Positions 40,740 through 59,841 of a stretch of DNA of 64,000 nucleotides are shown here, piece by piece. Source of the stretch: Hemibagrus wyckioides (taxonomy: Eukaryota; Chordata; Actinopteri; Siluriformes; Bagridae). The position numbers and the translations under genes were made by a program. Every line of letters begins with the position of its first letter. The stretch's first letter is position 1. Under the pieces are notes generated by a model. That model saw nothing but the letters and a program-made list of their open reading frames with translations, did not search any database and was not told the origin of the DNA. The DNA lies in contig NC_080732.1 of assembly GCF_019097595.1 (NCBI RefSeq), positions 6,084,854 through 6,148,853 on the forward strand, written 5' to 3'.

Positions 40740-43014
40740 GAACCCAATCCACACACACACACACACACTTCTATCCTCCTACTGTTCTGTCCCATAGTCC
40801 AACAAAAATACCACGGCTGCGCCCGGCGTTGAGCCGCTTTTGCCTTTTCTTTTCTTTCTTTTTTTTTTATTATTATTTTCCTCGAGAATGAGAGTGACTT
40901 TAAAGATTAAAACTCTGCACAGATCTAAATGTTTTGCAGGCAGCATAACGATTTGTGCAATCAGATATTATTCTATCCGGTGTGTCAAAGGAACAGTTTT
41001 TCAGCCAGGAATAAAAATGTACACAGTTTTTACTCCCGAATGCAGTTCCATCAGACGAGACATGTTTTGTGTACACAGTTTACTTGTTTAGTCTGGAGTT
41101 CCGAGACAAAAACGTAGCTTTAACAAGTAAGGAAAGTTTATCTCGTAACTTTTAATTTTTAAATAAACGATTTTGCGTGAAAGCTCGCGATAGTTTGTAG
41201 TTACAAATTTATATTCATATTTATGTATCCAAAGAAAGCGTTATCAAAAGAACCCCCACCCCACCCCCCCACCCCCGAGTAGCATTTATGTTTAAATTCC
41301 TACGACTCGAAAGGTTGCAGCAAAGTTGTAGAAATGTTATGGAATGTTACTGAAGAACTGGATGTACTTTGAGGCACATATTTGCAGAACAGATTCAGCG
41401 TGAAATGGACAGGCATTACTTAATAGCAACGCAAACCCTGGAGCTCTGGTATCTAAAACGAAAGAAACCAACCTATTAGACAAAACGTGTCTTGGCTGAT
41501 CAACTGCGTTTGATATGGTGGTGACATTATGTACATTAAAAGGTGTTTTTTTTGTGATAAAGATCTTTTAAATTTAATTCTATTCTCATGTATAGTGTTT
41601 ATTTTTTTTTTTTTTTTGGTTTCTTTTCTTTTCGGAAAAATGTAGATATCTGTAATGAGCTAGCGATGAGAAGAAATCCTGGAATGATGCAGTGAACTTC
41701 GCATTTGCTTCTTCAGCTGTATCACTTACTATTTATAATTAAGAACGTTTTGGAATTTTGTTCCTGTAGTTTCAGAGCAGATCATGGATTTTTATTATTT
41801 TCTTTCTTTCTTTTTTTTTTTGTGCTTAGCTGATAGATTGTACATACCGATAATTAAAAAAAAAAAAAAAAAGATATATATTTATTTTGGATTTTCAGCT
41901 CTTCCGTTTTTCCCCTCCAGCCTGGTCTTAACTGCTTCTTGAATGTTTTCACGTGTGTAAATTTCAGAGTGTGTGATTTTATTTTATTTTTTTTTTTCAT
42001 TTTTATTATTTTTATTTAAAAAAAAAAAAAAGATTAGGGCTGGGCGATATGGGCAAGACATCATATCATGATACACTTTCACAATGTCTGAGAAATTATG
42101 GTTTGCTAATTAAAGGTAAAGCTAAAAATAAATAAATAAGTGGAAAATTAGCAGCAAAAAATAATAATAATTCAATTCATAAATGTTTTGAAAGAGTATT
42201 ATTTTCTAAATCTAGTGGCTAAACAGGATTTCACCTCAAATTTGTGTTCCATGTGTTATTCCTGCTGTTCATAACATTTTTGGCGAAGATTATTAGAATT
42301 TTTTTATTTTTTAATTATTATTATTATTATTATTATTTTTTTAAATAAACAGGATCAAGAAAAGAAAATTACAGGATTTCATAGGCCTCTACTCACTCAG
42401 TGTCATGAAAGCATTATCACATTGTGGTATCGCTCGGCCCTACCTATGGTACTGAAGCAGATGAAGCGGGTTATTTTAGACTGTGTGTGTGTGTGTGTGT
42501 GTGCAAGAGCTCGCCGTGTGTACGGTGTACAGCTAATTGCTTTGCTTCTCAGCCTTTTAGAATTTAAAAACCCCAACACAGCCATAAACACAGCACTGAT
42601 GTGTTGCTTTTGTCTGTCGTGTTCCAAAAAGACGAGCAATAACTTGGTAAACGTTTGCTTTGTTCGTTTTGTAATTTTGTACAAAATTTTGCTCTCCCAG
42701 TTTTTGGACCCAGTATTAAGGATAAACGTTTTTTATTGTGGTTTATATTTTTTGGGCGGGGGGAAGAAATACTACTAATAATGTTTCAAATCTGTACGTT
42801 CCTCAGTGATAAACCGGTGTTGGTGGGGCAGCGCTGGACTTCGGGGTGGCTATTCTGACCAACAGGGTCTGCAGATCATAGAGTCGAGTCCTTAGATGTA
42901 ATATAAGAGCGGACCTTAGTGGGTGTCTTCTGAGGCTGACCGATGGGAACGTCAAATTACAGAACAGTCGTTGGCATTCATATATGCACATGTATTTACA
43001 CACAGGATTTGTGA

Positions 43015-43860
43015 CAGGGTTTCAAAAATGTTGCTAATAATCACTGTACATGCTAGCCAGTTAGCTAACATAAATTGGCCTAACAGGATTTTAAGTCATA
43101 TTCATAAATGTTGGTAATAATCACTCTAAATGCTAGCCAGACAGCTAACATAAATTGGCCTGACAGGAATTTATTCCTAAATGTTGCTAATAATCACTGT
43201 ACATGTTAGCCAGTTAGCTAACATAAATTGACCTGACGGTATTTTATTCCGAAATGTTGCTAATAATCACTGTACATGTTAGCCAGTTAGCTAGCCAGTT
43301 AGCTAACATAAATTGACCTGACAGGATTTTATTCCTAAATGTTGCTAATAATCACTGTGCATGTTAGCCAGTTAGCTAACATAAATTGACCTGACGGGAT
43401 TTGTGACAGGATTTTTATTCCGAAATGTTGCTAATAATCACTGTACATGTTAGCCAGTTAGCTAGCCAGTTAGCTAACATAAATTGACCTGACAGGATTT
43501 TATTCCTAAATGTTGCTAATAATCACTGTACATGCTAGCCAGACAGCTAACATAAATTGACCTGACAGGATTTTATTCCTAAATGTTGCTAATAATCACT
43601 CTACATGCTACCCAGAAAGCTAACATAAACTGGCTTGAAAGGATTTGTGACAGGATTTTTTTGTCACATTCATAAATGTTGACGATAATCACTGTATATT
43701 CTAGCCAGTTAGCTAACATAAATTGGCCTGACAGGATTTTATTCCTCAGTGTTTTATGTTTTGTTCCATAAATTGGTCTGACAGGATGTTAAGTCATGTT
43801 CATAAAAGTTGATGATAATCACTGTACATGCTAGTCAGTTAGCTTACGTAACTCAACCTA
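43015..43860. repeat. About 75-bp minisatellite with TTAGCTAGCCAG core
   Basis: About ten diverged copies of a unit reading AAATGTTGCTAATAATCACT, then GTACATGCTAGCCAGTTAGC, TAACATAAATTGACC and TGACAGGATTTTATTCCT. Some units carry an extra CAGTTAGCTAGC, others an extra GGATTTGTGA. It lies within the putative 3' UTR. Confidence 0.9.
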
Positions 43861-44851
43861 ATGGAATTTCTAACAGGGTTTTTGGTTTCAGATTATCATA
43901 TACAAGCTCTATGTTAGTCAACTAGCTAGCATGGACTACTTTTGAGGATCTGGTGCTAATCAGAAATGTTTTTTATATTAGATATCTTTCATAATTGTGA
44001 GCTCGGTTGTTTTTGGCCGAGTTAAAGCCTCTCCCTATCAAATACACCATAAAAATAGCAATCTTGTAAGGTCATTTAGTCTGGCCATGGTTTTCTGTAT
44101 CCTTCTCAGGGAAAGGCGAGTCCCATGATTCTGTTTAAGGTGAAAATGTGAACAATATGGCAGTACACAAATCTCTCTTTTCCCTTTACGTACACTACTG
44201 TTTTGTGGTTTCAGATAACATTCGGACATCACTCTGTTTGGAAGTCCAGCGCTGTTGTCCTGCAGTGACACTTGGTCGGGGGTAGCCACTTACTGAATCC
44301 AAAGATCGTCGCCATTTTAAATGGGTGTATAAGCCATGAGGTGGAGGCGCTGTGGGGGTTTTTTAAACGCGTTTTTATCAGCCACTTTACACCGACACCT
44401 GTAGGGTTTTTTTTTTCTGTTGTGAGTGTCATTGTGCTCTGTAGTCGGCCAGTAGCATAGTGCTAACTGCAGGAAGCTAAGATGCTAAACGCTATCTATA
44501 TGTTGCCTTAGACCTTAATGTTGCATACAGAAGAGAGCTTTGTGTTACATCTGTACAGTCCGTCACTATTATGAGCTCACCACTCTTCCCACTCACTTTA
44601 CTCAACTGGGTCTTTCCTTGTCCATTCGATGAGGTGGTGTACTCAAGAGGTGTGTTTTTGTTTTTGTACTTTTAATGTGTATGCTTTACCTGGAAAGTCT
44701 ACCTTATTTCAAGCTTTGAAAGGTGATTCCAATTATGTACCTTAATATTTTTTAAAGGTACACATTGATGGTATTCAGGTTAAAGATCTATATTAAAGGT
44801 TCAAAAATAAAGTGTAGCACCTCAACAACACAGAAAGATCCAGTTTATTCT

Positions 44852-44904
44852 TCTCTCTCTCTCTCTCTCTCTGTTTCTGTCTCTCTCTCTGTTTCTGTCT
44901 CTCA

Positions 44905-44937
<33 letters not shown>

Positions 44938-44939
44938 TT

Positions 44940-44987
<48 letters not shown>

Positions 44988-45075
44988 ACACACACACACA
45001 CACACACACTTTGTCTCTCTCTTTCTCTCTCTCTCTCCCTCTCTCACTCACACACACACACACACACACACACTT

Positions 45076-45121
<46 letters not shown>

Positions 45122-45141
45122 ACACACACACACACACACTT

Positions 45142-45174
<33 letters not shown>

Positions 45175-45238
45175 CTCACACACACACACACACACACACA
45201 CTTTGTCTCTCTTTCTCTCTCTTTCTCTCTCTCTCTCC
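44852..45238. repeat. (CT)n(CA)n compound array, five higher-order units
   Basis: Five copies of a unit (CT)n - CACTCACACACAC - ACTTTGTCTCTCTC, each about 65-85 bp. Confidence 0.93.
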
Positions 45239-45309
45239 AATTCATGTTTGTTTTTTCGTGATCAGCTGTGGATTTATTATTATTTGTACAGTTCTGATTT
45301 CACCTATTC

Positions 45310-45412
45310 AGTGATGATGATGATGATGATGATGATGATGCAACGGGAAATCGAAGCAATATGTAATTTATGGACCTTTCAGTAAAGCCGACAGTGTTGC
45401 GCGTTATGAAAT

Positions 45413-45462
<50 letters not shown>

Positions 45463-45463
45463 T
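45310..45463. repeat. (GAT)n and (ATT)n trinucleotide repeats
   Basis: (GAT)n at 45311-45340 and (ATT)n at 45415-45462. Confidence 0.95.
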
Positions 45464-45690
45464 TGTGTCTCCGTGCACATTGAGAGCTCATCTGTTCACG
45501 CGCCTCGGTATTTCTGATATTTAGTGTGTGAGCGTTTTATGCAAAACTTCTTTAAATAAATAAATAAATACAAAAAAAGGTTATGCAAGTTGGCAAACTA
45601 ATGCGGCTTCGCGGATGCTGTTTGATGTTTGGAAATAATAATAAATTACTGTTGTAAATAAAGAATTCTGTTTAAAAACCAAAGTGTCTC

Positions 45691-46277
45691 GTTTATTTAT
45701 TTCTTAATTGTGTGTGTGTGTGTGTGTGTGAAAAGCGGAGTGTGCGGCGCGTGCGCTTTCTGGCAGTACTGGAGGCTCGCGCTTGAACTAAATAATAATA
45801 AAAAATAATACGAAAGGCTTAGTAAATATCTGCTATCTGGAATTTTAGAAATCTCGTTGATTTAATGAAATAAATAATTTAAGCTGTGCTGTATTAGAGC
45901 ATCTTTGTTTTTAGATACAGCATTGCATGTCTCATTCATCTTAACGCTGTGTATTTTAGTTATTAAGCATTCTCTTAATGTTTATAAATGTTCCTTACCT
46001 GTATTTCTTAAAGTTCATTTTTAATAATTCAGGACTTGCTTTAGTTATAATATCAGTAAATATAGAAACACTGTTCTATATCTTTGCTAGGGATTTTATC
46101 TCATCTAAAATCTCAGTCTCAAAAGGTCAGAAAAGTATTATTACTAATATATATTTTCAGTAATATAGGAGAAAAGATAGAAGAGTTATTTTTATTTTAT
46201 ATATAACTTACATATTTTTTATAAGTCTCTTTATGGACTTGTTTTCCTCGAGACTTTCAGGGATCTCAGTGGACATC

Positions 46278-46278
<1 letters not shown>
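45691..46278. other. ncoa2-prdm14 intergenic, nothing recognised
   Basis: (TG)n at 45709-45730; otherwise AT-rich and featureless. Confidence 0.5.

Positions 46279-46321
<43 letters not shown>
46279..46321. repeat. (AAT)n microsatellite
   Basis: About 14 AAT triplets. Confidence 0.95.
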
Positions 46322-46324
<3 letters not shown>

Positions 46325-46914
46325 AGAAGAGGAGGATGAGAAAAATAACGACAGATGTGGTATGAGCTTATTTTTTATTTCCTTGTTTATGCTGTTTTAT
46401 GTTTTTATGCTGTTCCTCCAGTATTAAATTCTTAATTAATTCTTAATTATTTTTTGCATTTCCTTGGAACATTTTTTCCCATATGAGGTAAAAAGGATGT
46501 GAAGTCATGGGACTTAAATTAATAGAATAAAATACAGGAAAGAAATACTACATGACTGGTCCTGAGATGATGTTCTACTGAAGCAGGTCGTGTGTCCAGC
46601 ATCCTGCTCTCGAGACTGTAGAGTCCATCATCACCTCTGTTTAAAGTTACTGCTATGTAAGGGAGTGTAAATCCTGCATTTTATCTTGACCGCATAAAAT
46701 TCAGACCATTTTTCTCGTTAATCATCATGGACTATTTTCTTGTATAAACATTAAATGTTAACAATATAGCCTGGGTTGGTGTGTGTGTGGTTATTGTAAT
46801 GAGGCAGTGGTAGTTAACACATTAGAGAAGTCACTGTTGCATAAGAAAGAGTCTTAGAGAAGGAAGAAGTGGGGGATCAGGACTGAGAGTTAAATCCCCC
46901 TGGAGGGAGGGGAG

Positions 46915-46952
<38 letters not shown>

Positions 46953-48465
46953 CCCTTCTTTCCTCCTCATGTTTCCAGTCCAGCATCCCAGCTTCAATTG
47001 ATCCACTTCGCTCTCTCTCTCTCTTGCACACAAACACACACTTTGCATGGTTTTTTTTTTGCTCTTTCCTATCCGACAGGAATGTGTCCTTGATTTCCGT
47101 CCATCTGCACCAAAAGCAAGCTGCTTTTCCGGTGAGTTTTGAACATTTTTTCACTTTAACATGAATTATACTGATTTATATCGCAGAAGGCGTACAGGCA
47201 CGCGCCGACAATCAATTATATGCTTCGATAATACCGTGAGAATGATCGTGTCTAGGTATAGGACAAAGATAGAGTTTGTTCTATTTCATGTTAATCTTTA
47301 TAGAAGTTGTAGAAGGATTTTTTATGTTATTGCCCTATGCCTTATATGTCCTAAACCTTATCATATTTAATCATTTACTGGGAATGTGTGTGTATGTGTG
47401 CACGTGCTGTATTTACCAATCTGAAAAAGTACAACTCACTAGTATTTATTAATTGGGTATGTTAATCTAGTGGGTTAATTATTCCGTGTGTGTGTGTGTG
47501 TGTGTGTGTGTTGTGTGTTCACCCGCAGTAATGAGTCAGGTCAGGAAGTTTATGGAGCATGACACCTCCTTTAATGCTTGCTAAAAGAGTGCGGCGCTTC
47601 ATTAAAGTTGACCCTCGTGACCCTTATTTGTTTCGCCCACTGCACGTTTATTTTAAATAATTATTATTTTTTTTTAATTTATGTATTTTATTAGTCGTCA
47701 TATTTGTTTAGATGTCAATCAGTCAATTAATCAATCTTACACACCAAAACTCACAATAAAGAGTAGTCATAAAGATAAAGGTGCCATATAAAATGATCAA
47801 AATAATGATCAATCAGAAAAGAAAAGAAAAGAAAAGAAAAGAAAAGAAAATGTCCTGCTTTGACTCTAAGTATTTGTTTGAGGCAAAAAGCACTAAAGCA
47901 TCACTTCCCACCAAATAGTCCTAATATATACTGTAAAATGATTCATCAGAAAAAAACACCGATCTTTAAATGTTCCAAATTTTCGTTTTCAGCAAATTTA
48001 TTTTTTAAGCAAAATGTTTATTTCCTCCATTTACCGCTTATTTAAGTTTATAAGTTTTTTATTTAATTTATTTTGCATCTTCTCTGTCCTATTATTCCTA
48101 TTTTACGCATCTTTAAATTACTTCGTTATATGCGTATTATTTACATAGCCTTAATAAAAAAAATAGCAATACTCTATATTATTATCCATAATATTACTAT
48201 TAGTACTATTATATAATAATTAATCTTCTTTATCAGTGATGATTCTGTTAATTATCTGAATTAATCTGTATCTTTTCCTATATAAATCACGTTCCGGTCT
48301 CAAAATGAATAATGCATACTCGTCTAAAAGTAGATTGTTTTTGATGTATTATTATTGCAGATAAGATAGGATAAGAACATATTTGCAAATATAAAATATG
48401 ACAAAGATCGACTTTAGAACGACTTTCTCTCGGGGCAGCATGAAAACTCCACAACAAACGAAATA
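46322..48465. other. Intergenic region upstream of prdm14
   Basis: (GA)n at 46917-46948, (TG)n at 47487-47511 and (AAAAG)n at 47817-47849. Between 47521 and 47640 lies a less AT-rich block with a direct repeat of TGACCC (47609-47623), a possible regulatory element. No ORF is supported. Confidence 0.5.
47609..47623. promoter_or_regulatory. DR3-type nuclear-receptor-like site
   Basis: TGACCC-TCG-TGACCC, i.e. GGGTCA spaced by three bases on the other strand. An AGGTCA half-site lies about 70 bp upstream near 47538. The match to a DR3 consensus is exact, but function is inference. Confidence 0.35.
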
Positions 48466-49006
48466 CACTGATCAGGCATAACATTATGACCACCTGCTTA
48501 ATATTGTGTTGGTCCCTATTTTGCTGCCAAAACAGCCCTGACTCGTCATGCACTGTGTATTCTGACACCTTTCTATCAGAAAGCACCTTTCTATCTATCA
48601 GCATTAACTTCTTCAGCAGTTTGAGCAACAGTAGCTCGTCTGTTGGATCGGATCACACGGGCCAGCCTTCTCTCTCCACGTTCATCATTGAGCCCTGGCC
48701 GCAGGTTCACCACTGATCCTTCCTTGGACCACTTTTGATAGATACTGACCACTGCAGACCGGGAACACCCCACAAGAGCTGCAGTTTTGGAGATGCTCTG
48801 ATCCAGTCGTCTAGCCATCACAATTTGGCCCTTGTCAAACTCGCTCAAATCCTTACACTTGCCCATTTTTCCTGCTTCTAACACATCAACTTTGAGGACA
48901 AAATGTTCCCTTGCTGCCTAATATATCCCACCCACTAACAGGTGCCATGATGAGGAGATCAGTGTTATTCACCTGTCAGTGGTCATAATGTTATGCCCGA
49001 TCGGTG
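48466..49006 (-). mobile_element. Tc1-like MITE, copy C
   Basis: TIRs CACTGATCAGGCATAACATT and TTATGCCCGATCGGTG are flanked by TA (48464-48465, 49007-49008). On the minus strand it encodes [20 protein letters not shown], then [20 protein letters not shown] and [19 protein letters not shown], the HTH domain of a Tc1 transposase with few breaks, followed by the same deletion to SGLFWQQ. It lies 0.9 kb upstream of prdm14. Confidence 0.9.
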
Positions 49007-49599
49007 TAATACTTCGTTCTGATATGTTAGTAATTGATAAAGAAAAAAATTGATTTTTTAGGTCAAGTATAAATGTTTTCGCTATTTCAGTTTTCATTCA
49101 TTATAAATTCATATATTATATTCATTCTAAAATATATTTAGTAATAATCCATGGTGAATATTCTATAGAGTAAATAATAAAGTTATGCTTGCGTTAATAA
49201 GAGTTTTTTTTTAAAACAAAAATTATTATTATTAAGGGCTCTTAGCTTCCTAACTTCTATTTCTCTTCTCTTCTCTTCTCTGAAAAGTAAAAAACAAAGA
49301 ACCCTTAAGAATTATAAACGTAGTAAGAAAACATGCAGACTTTATAAAATAGTATTATTTAGACCAATCGGGTTTTGGATGTTCTTTCTTTTCGTCTCGT
49401 TTATCTGTTCTAAAAAATATTTTCTAGTGTTTAACAGACTATATACAAGCTCCTATTTATTATTTTATTTATTTAAAATGTTTTTGTCTATTGATTTTAC
49501 ATTGCTCAATAGAATAATAATTAATTACAGTGCTTAGAAATTCTAAACTCCCGTAATAAACATTTCATTAAAAATTATTAATAATTACAACAATGATGC
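49007..49599. other. Intergenic, AT-rich
   Basis: AT-rich sequence with (CTCTT)n at 49262-49281; nothing else recognised. Confidence 0.5.
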
Positions 49600-49600
49600 T

Positions 49601-49631
<31 letters not shown>

Positions 49632-49644
49632 GATGATGATGATG

Positions 49645-49704
<60 letters not shown>

Positions 49705-49746
49705 TCTTTAACTGTGGATTTTCCAGTCAATTTAATGTCGTTATTA

Positions 49747-49807
<61 letters not shown>
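49600..49807. repeat. (GAT)n(ATT)n trinucleotide arrays at the prdm14 5' end
   Basis: (GAT)n at 49602-49646 passes directly into (ATT)n at 49647-49704, and a second (ATT)n runs 49740-49807. The last repeat ends about 46 bp before the TATA-like box of prdm14. Confidence 0.95.
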
Positions 49808-49853
49808 CAGTAGTAGTCGCAAAACATTATGTGCATGACCCATCACTAAAATG

Positions 49854-49860
49854 TATAAAA
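49854..49860 (+). promoter_or_regulatory. prdm14: Candidate TATA box of prdm14
   Basis: TATAAAA lies 80-86 bp upstream of the ATG at 49940, implying initiation near 49885 and a 5' UTR of about 55 nt. An alternative reading is that TCTTCCCTCACAG ending at 49881 is a splice acceptor for an upstream non-coding exon. 5' RACE or CAGE data would separate the two. Confidence 0.4.
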
Positions 49861-49939
49861 CGTCAAACTCTTCCCTCACAGAGTTCAGAAAGGGAAACTT
49901 GAATCTGGACATCATCTCGTCATCAGCTCAGTGACCCTA

Positions 49940-56380
<6,441 letters not shown>

Positions 56381-56849
56381 CTCACACACCACTATGACTC
56401 CATCCACTGACATACTACACAGCATGGCTGCGATCCGATCAAGACAGCTCAGGCATTTGTGGTGTGTTCAAAATAATAAACTAGCCTAGCTTGGTGCCAG
56501 GTCATGATAAGCTAGGCTATCTGCGCAAACGTCGGTGCATTGGGCTCGGATCTTCAGGAACATCCTGGAGCCTGATAATAATAACCATCTGGCCATTCCA
56601 GAAATAGAGCTGAACAGTGCAGGGTCTGGAAGAAAATGTCATTTGTGACGGCTGTTATAAATGAGTTATATAATACGCTACTCAGTTCAGGTTTTTTTTG
56701 TATATACTGTGATTAAGTCCCTCTAAAGTCGATCAGAAATGTATCACAAACATGGAAGTCGCCGCTCAGGACCATCCACAGCCTTTATTTTTCCCAGAAG
56801 CACCATGACGTTTGTTAGTCCCATAGATAAGCTGGTGAATAAGGCCACA
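56381..56849 (+). other. prdm14: prdm14 3' UTR and flank
   Basis: The AATAAA at 56475 is the likely end of the short 3' UTR. Beyond it nothing is recognised. Confidence 0.5.
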
Positions 56850-57130
56850 ACTGGTGGCTCTGTGGTGCAGCATGGAACATTACCAGTCCTGGGCCTGTGC
56901 TTCTGTCTGCGTTCATTTGTTTTAATGTCAATTCAGGTTTCCTTTGGGTTCTTCAGTTTCCTCCCATCTTCTAAAACCATGCTAGTAGTTGAAATGGCTC
57001 TGCTTAATGTGTGTGCATGAACACTTCACGTTCCATATTCCCGGGATAGACCCCGGATCCACCTGGACTCTTTCCTCGATCAGGATAAAGCAGCTACTGA
57101 ATGAATGAATGAACTGTATGAATGAATGAG
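56850..57130 (+). mobile_element. Degenerate teleost SINE-like dispersed repeat
   Basis: The order GGTGGCTCTGTGGTGCAGCA, CAGTTTCCTCCCATCTTCTA, AAACCATGC, GGGATAGACCCCGGAT, GGATAAAGCAGCTACTGAAT and tail (GAAT)n matches a very common fish repeat that normally reads GTTTCCTCC...AAACATGC...GGATAGGCTCC...GGATAAAGCGG...(GAAT)n. It explains the open frame at 56739-57020. Confidence 0.65.
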
Positions 57131-57492
57131 GCTCAAACCCTGAGACAAATCATTTGACTAGATTTACACACAATCATTACCGACAGGAATCTTTAATCCT
57201 TAACAGCAGGAACTCTTGAGGAAATTCCATGAGTAAAAGCACCTCAGTGAGAGAAACTTCCAGAAGCAAGTCCTGTTCAGCTCTATTAGAGTACTATTAA
57301 TAAAATGTCGGTCTTTTCTTCTATTTAATACACCTGTATGTAGCTTCTATTTAACATTATAATTTCCTCTCGTGAATTTTTTTATTATTGTGATTTAATG
57401 TGTTAATGTGTTTTAATTTATTACAGTGTACGTTTTTAACTAGAAGTGGTGTTTTTGTTGTTTGTTTCAACCTGCAGCAAATTGCGCTGTTA

Positions 57493-57555
<63 letters not shown>

Positions 57556-58200
57556 TAGTTTTTAAGTCATCGTTAAACTAACTAATCGCGTTTATATTGC
57601 AAACGTCATTTTTGTGATTCTGTCCACATTATGTATGGCTATAAGCTAAACATGGCATTGTGTCACTATAAACAAAAATCATCCAGCATGAATCCCGAGT
57701 GTCTCATTAACTCAGCACAGAATAACTTTACACTTGGTGTCAGTTCAGTCGTCCGACCCATCAGCATCCTCACTGAATCACTTCAGCATTCTGTTAAAGC
57801 GTCATCTGAACCCATTGCTTGTGGAACGATTTACGGAAAGTTTTTTCCAGGTTAATAAATGTCGGTAACTGGATCATTTTACAGACTTTTCAAAGTTCTT
57901 GTTGTTGTTTTTAATGTATAGCTGAATAATATATAGTAACAATAATTCATGTGTGTGTGTGTGTGTGTGCAGTGTAGCAACTGTGTGTTCCGAATGTTAT
58001 TTGAATTTGACAGCGAGCGAGTTGTAGAATGTGTGTGTGTGTGTGTTTTACTAAGTGATGGCAAGGGGTGGGGTAGGAGTGGCATGAACCTCCCCCAACA
58101 GCAAATTAATGACAATAGACTGCTGCGATGAGGTGTGTATAGTGAAGACACAAGAAAACAAAAGCGACCTTTCTGACATCTGCCGCCCATTTTGTGTGTG
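57131..58200. other. Intergenic with simple repeats
   Basis: (ATT)n at 57494-57555, (TG)n at 57951-57970 and 58029-58046. The open frame at 57631-57855 has no recognisable family or splice context. Confidence 0.55.
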
Positions 58201-58226
58201 TGTGTGTGTATAATAGGAAAGAGAGA

Positions 58227-58264
<38 letters not shown>

Positions 58265-59039
58265 CACTCTGACTAATTACGTGTTACTTCATCAGTGCAT
58301 GTGCTCATGTCACCCTTTGACCCTTACAGTCATCCGCCACACACATTTCTAGATCCTGTGTGGAATAAACCATGTTTTTCCTGCACTTTAATATTAGCTA
58401 CAGTTGATGCTATTTGACAGCCTACATTTTATGAGCTGTTAGAGATTGCAAGAGAATAAGTACCTCTAGTTATAGCAATGAGCAATCATGACTGCCTGAT
58501 CAGTAATGTTTATTTGGTTTGATTTTCAGTACCAAAAAATCTGGCATTATAATCTTCATTTAAAACTTTGTTGGGGAGCAGGAACATACATACTGGAAAC
58601 CACAATGATGAGAAACGGTCCTTTTGGAGATCTTTATGGCTAAAACGAAGCAAAGTACAGCACAATGTTATATAACTCTTCAGATATTACAATATGCTAA
58701 TAAGAACATTGCCATCTTTTTGCATGAACACAGCAAAACATAAACCCCAGTGAGACATTTGAGCAGAATAACACAGAAAAATGTTAGCCAAAAAAATGTT
58801 GTCAATAATTTTTTAACAAACTTACAAACATGATATGCTATAAAAAGTCAAGTAAAGTAATAAAGGTCATACATGTTCTTAGCAAATAGTGCTTAAACTT
58901 ATGGAATGACAGCAGTAAAAAGTAATGAAAGCTGCTAGTACTAAAGCTAAAAATGTTAGCACCGGAGTTGCTAGCAATTAATAATAAAGGTTAGAAGATA
59001 TTAGGATGGATTTTGGCCAGTAAAGATTTCTTATCTCAA
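58201..59039. other. Intergenic, (GA)n then unique
   Basis: (GA)n at 58220-58262; the rest is AT-rich and featureless. Confidence 0.55.
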
Positions 59040-59450
59040 TAGCTAGCAATAACCTCTTGTGGTAACGTTTGCTAGCCAGGTAAAGTGGTTATTTTAATAG
59101 CTAGCCTCTTGTGGTAAAGTTAGCTAGCCAGGTACAGTGGCTATGTCAATAGCTAGCCTTTTGTGGTAAAGTTAGCTAGCCAGGTAAAGTGGCTGTGTCA
59201 ATAGCTAGCCTCTTGTGGTAAAGTTAGCTAGCCAGGTAAAGTGGCTGTGTCAATAGCTAGCCTCTTGTGGTAAAGTTAGCTAGCCAGGTAAAGTGGCTGT
59301 GTCAATAGCTAGCCTCTTGTGGTAAAGTTAGCTAGCCAGGTACAGTGGCTATCTCAATAGCTAGCCTCTTGTGGTAAAGTTAGCTAGCCAGGTAAAGTGG
59401 CTGTGTCAATAGCTAGCCTCTTGTGGTAAAGTTAGCTAGCCAGGTAAAGT
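59040..59450. repeat. 52-bp minisatellite, about 8 copies
   Basis: The unit is AGCTAGCCTCTTGTGGTAAA, GTTAGCTAGCCAGGTAAAGT, GGCTGTGTCAAT. The first copy is diverged; later copies are almost identical. Confidence 0.95.
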
Positions 59451-59696
59451 TTTTAAGTAACGCATCTTCTGAAAATAGAGCTTAGATACAGATTTTGTTA
59501 AAACTGTAGAGAACGCTGTTAGTACAGTACTTTTTTTTTCCCATTATTTTTTATTTTTCCCATTACTTAGCTAGCTATTTACCACAGGTTATTGTTAGCT
59601 AATAAATAAAAGGAAGAACACATTAGGCAGATACCCATTTCTCATATCTATCCTTTTTTTCTCTCTTTATATTAAATAAACTATAGAAAATCGCCC

Positions 59697-59742
59697 CATC
59701 TATCTGTCTCACTATCTCTCTCCCCGTGTGTCTCTCTCTTTC

Positions 59743-59777
<35 letters not shown>

Positions 59778-59806
59778 CTGCCTGTCCGTCTGTCTCTCTG
59801 TCTCTA

Positions 59807-59841
<35 letters not shown>

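Larger units (their letters stand above)
40372..45690 (+). other. ncoa2: Probable ncoa2 3' UTR
   Basis: The stretch follows the stop and has no further splice-supported coding sequence. It contains (CA)n at 40494-40539, (CT)n at 40708-40737, a C-run motif at 41253-41276, poly(T) runs and a minisatellite near 43.0-43.9 kb. Candidate polyadenylation signals are AATAAA near 44806 and at 45657-45662. Mammalian NCOA2 also has a 3' UTR of several kb. The true end cannot be fixed from sequence; transcript data would decide. Confidence 0.4.

Noticed and set aside
49593..49902. Frames with poly-Asp/poly-Tyr or poly-Ile
   Set aside because: They translate GAT and ATT repeats.
56739..57020. 93-codon frame downstream of prdm14
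   Set aside because: It overlaps a common SINE-like fish repeat with a GAAT tail.
57631..57855. 74-codon frame
   Set aside because: No recognisable family, no splice context and no nearby promoter signal.
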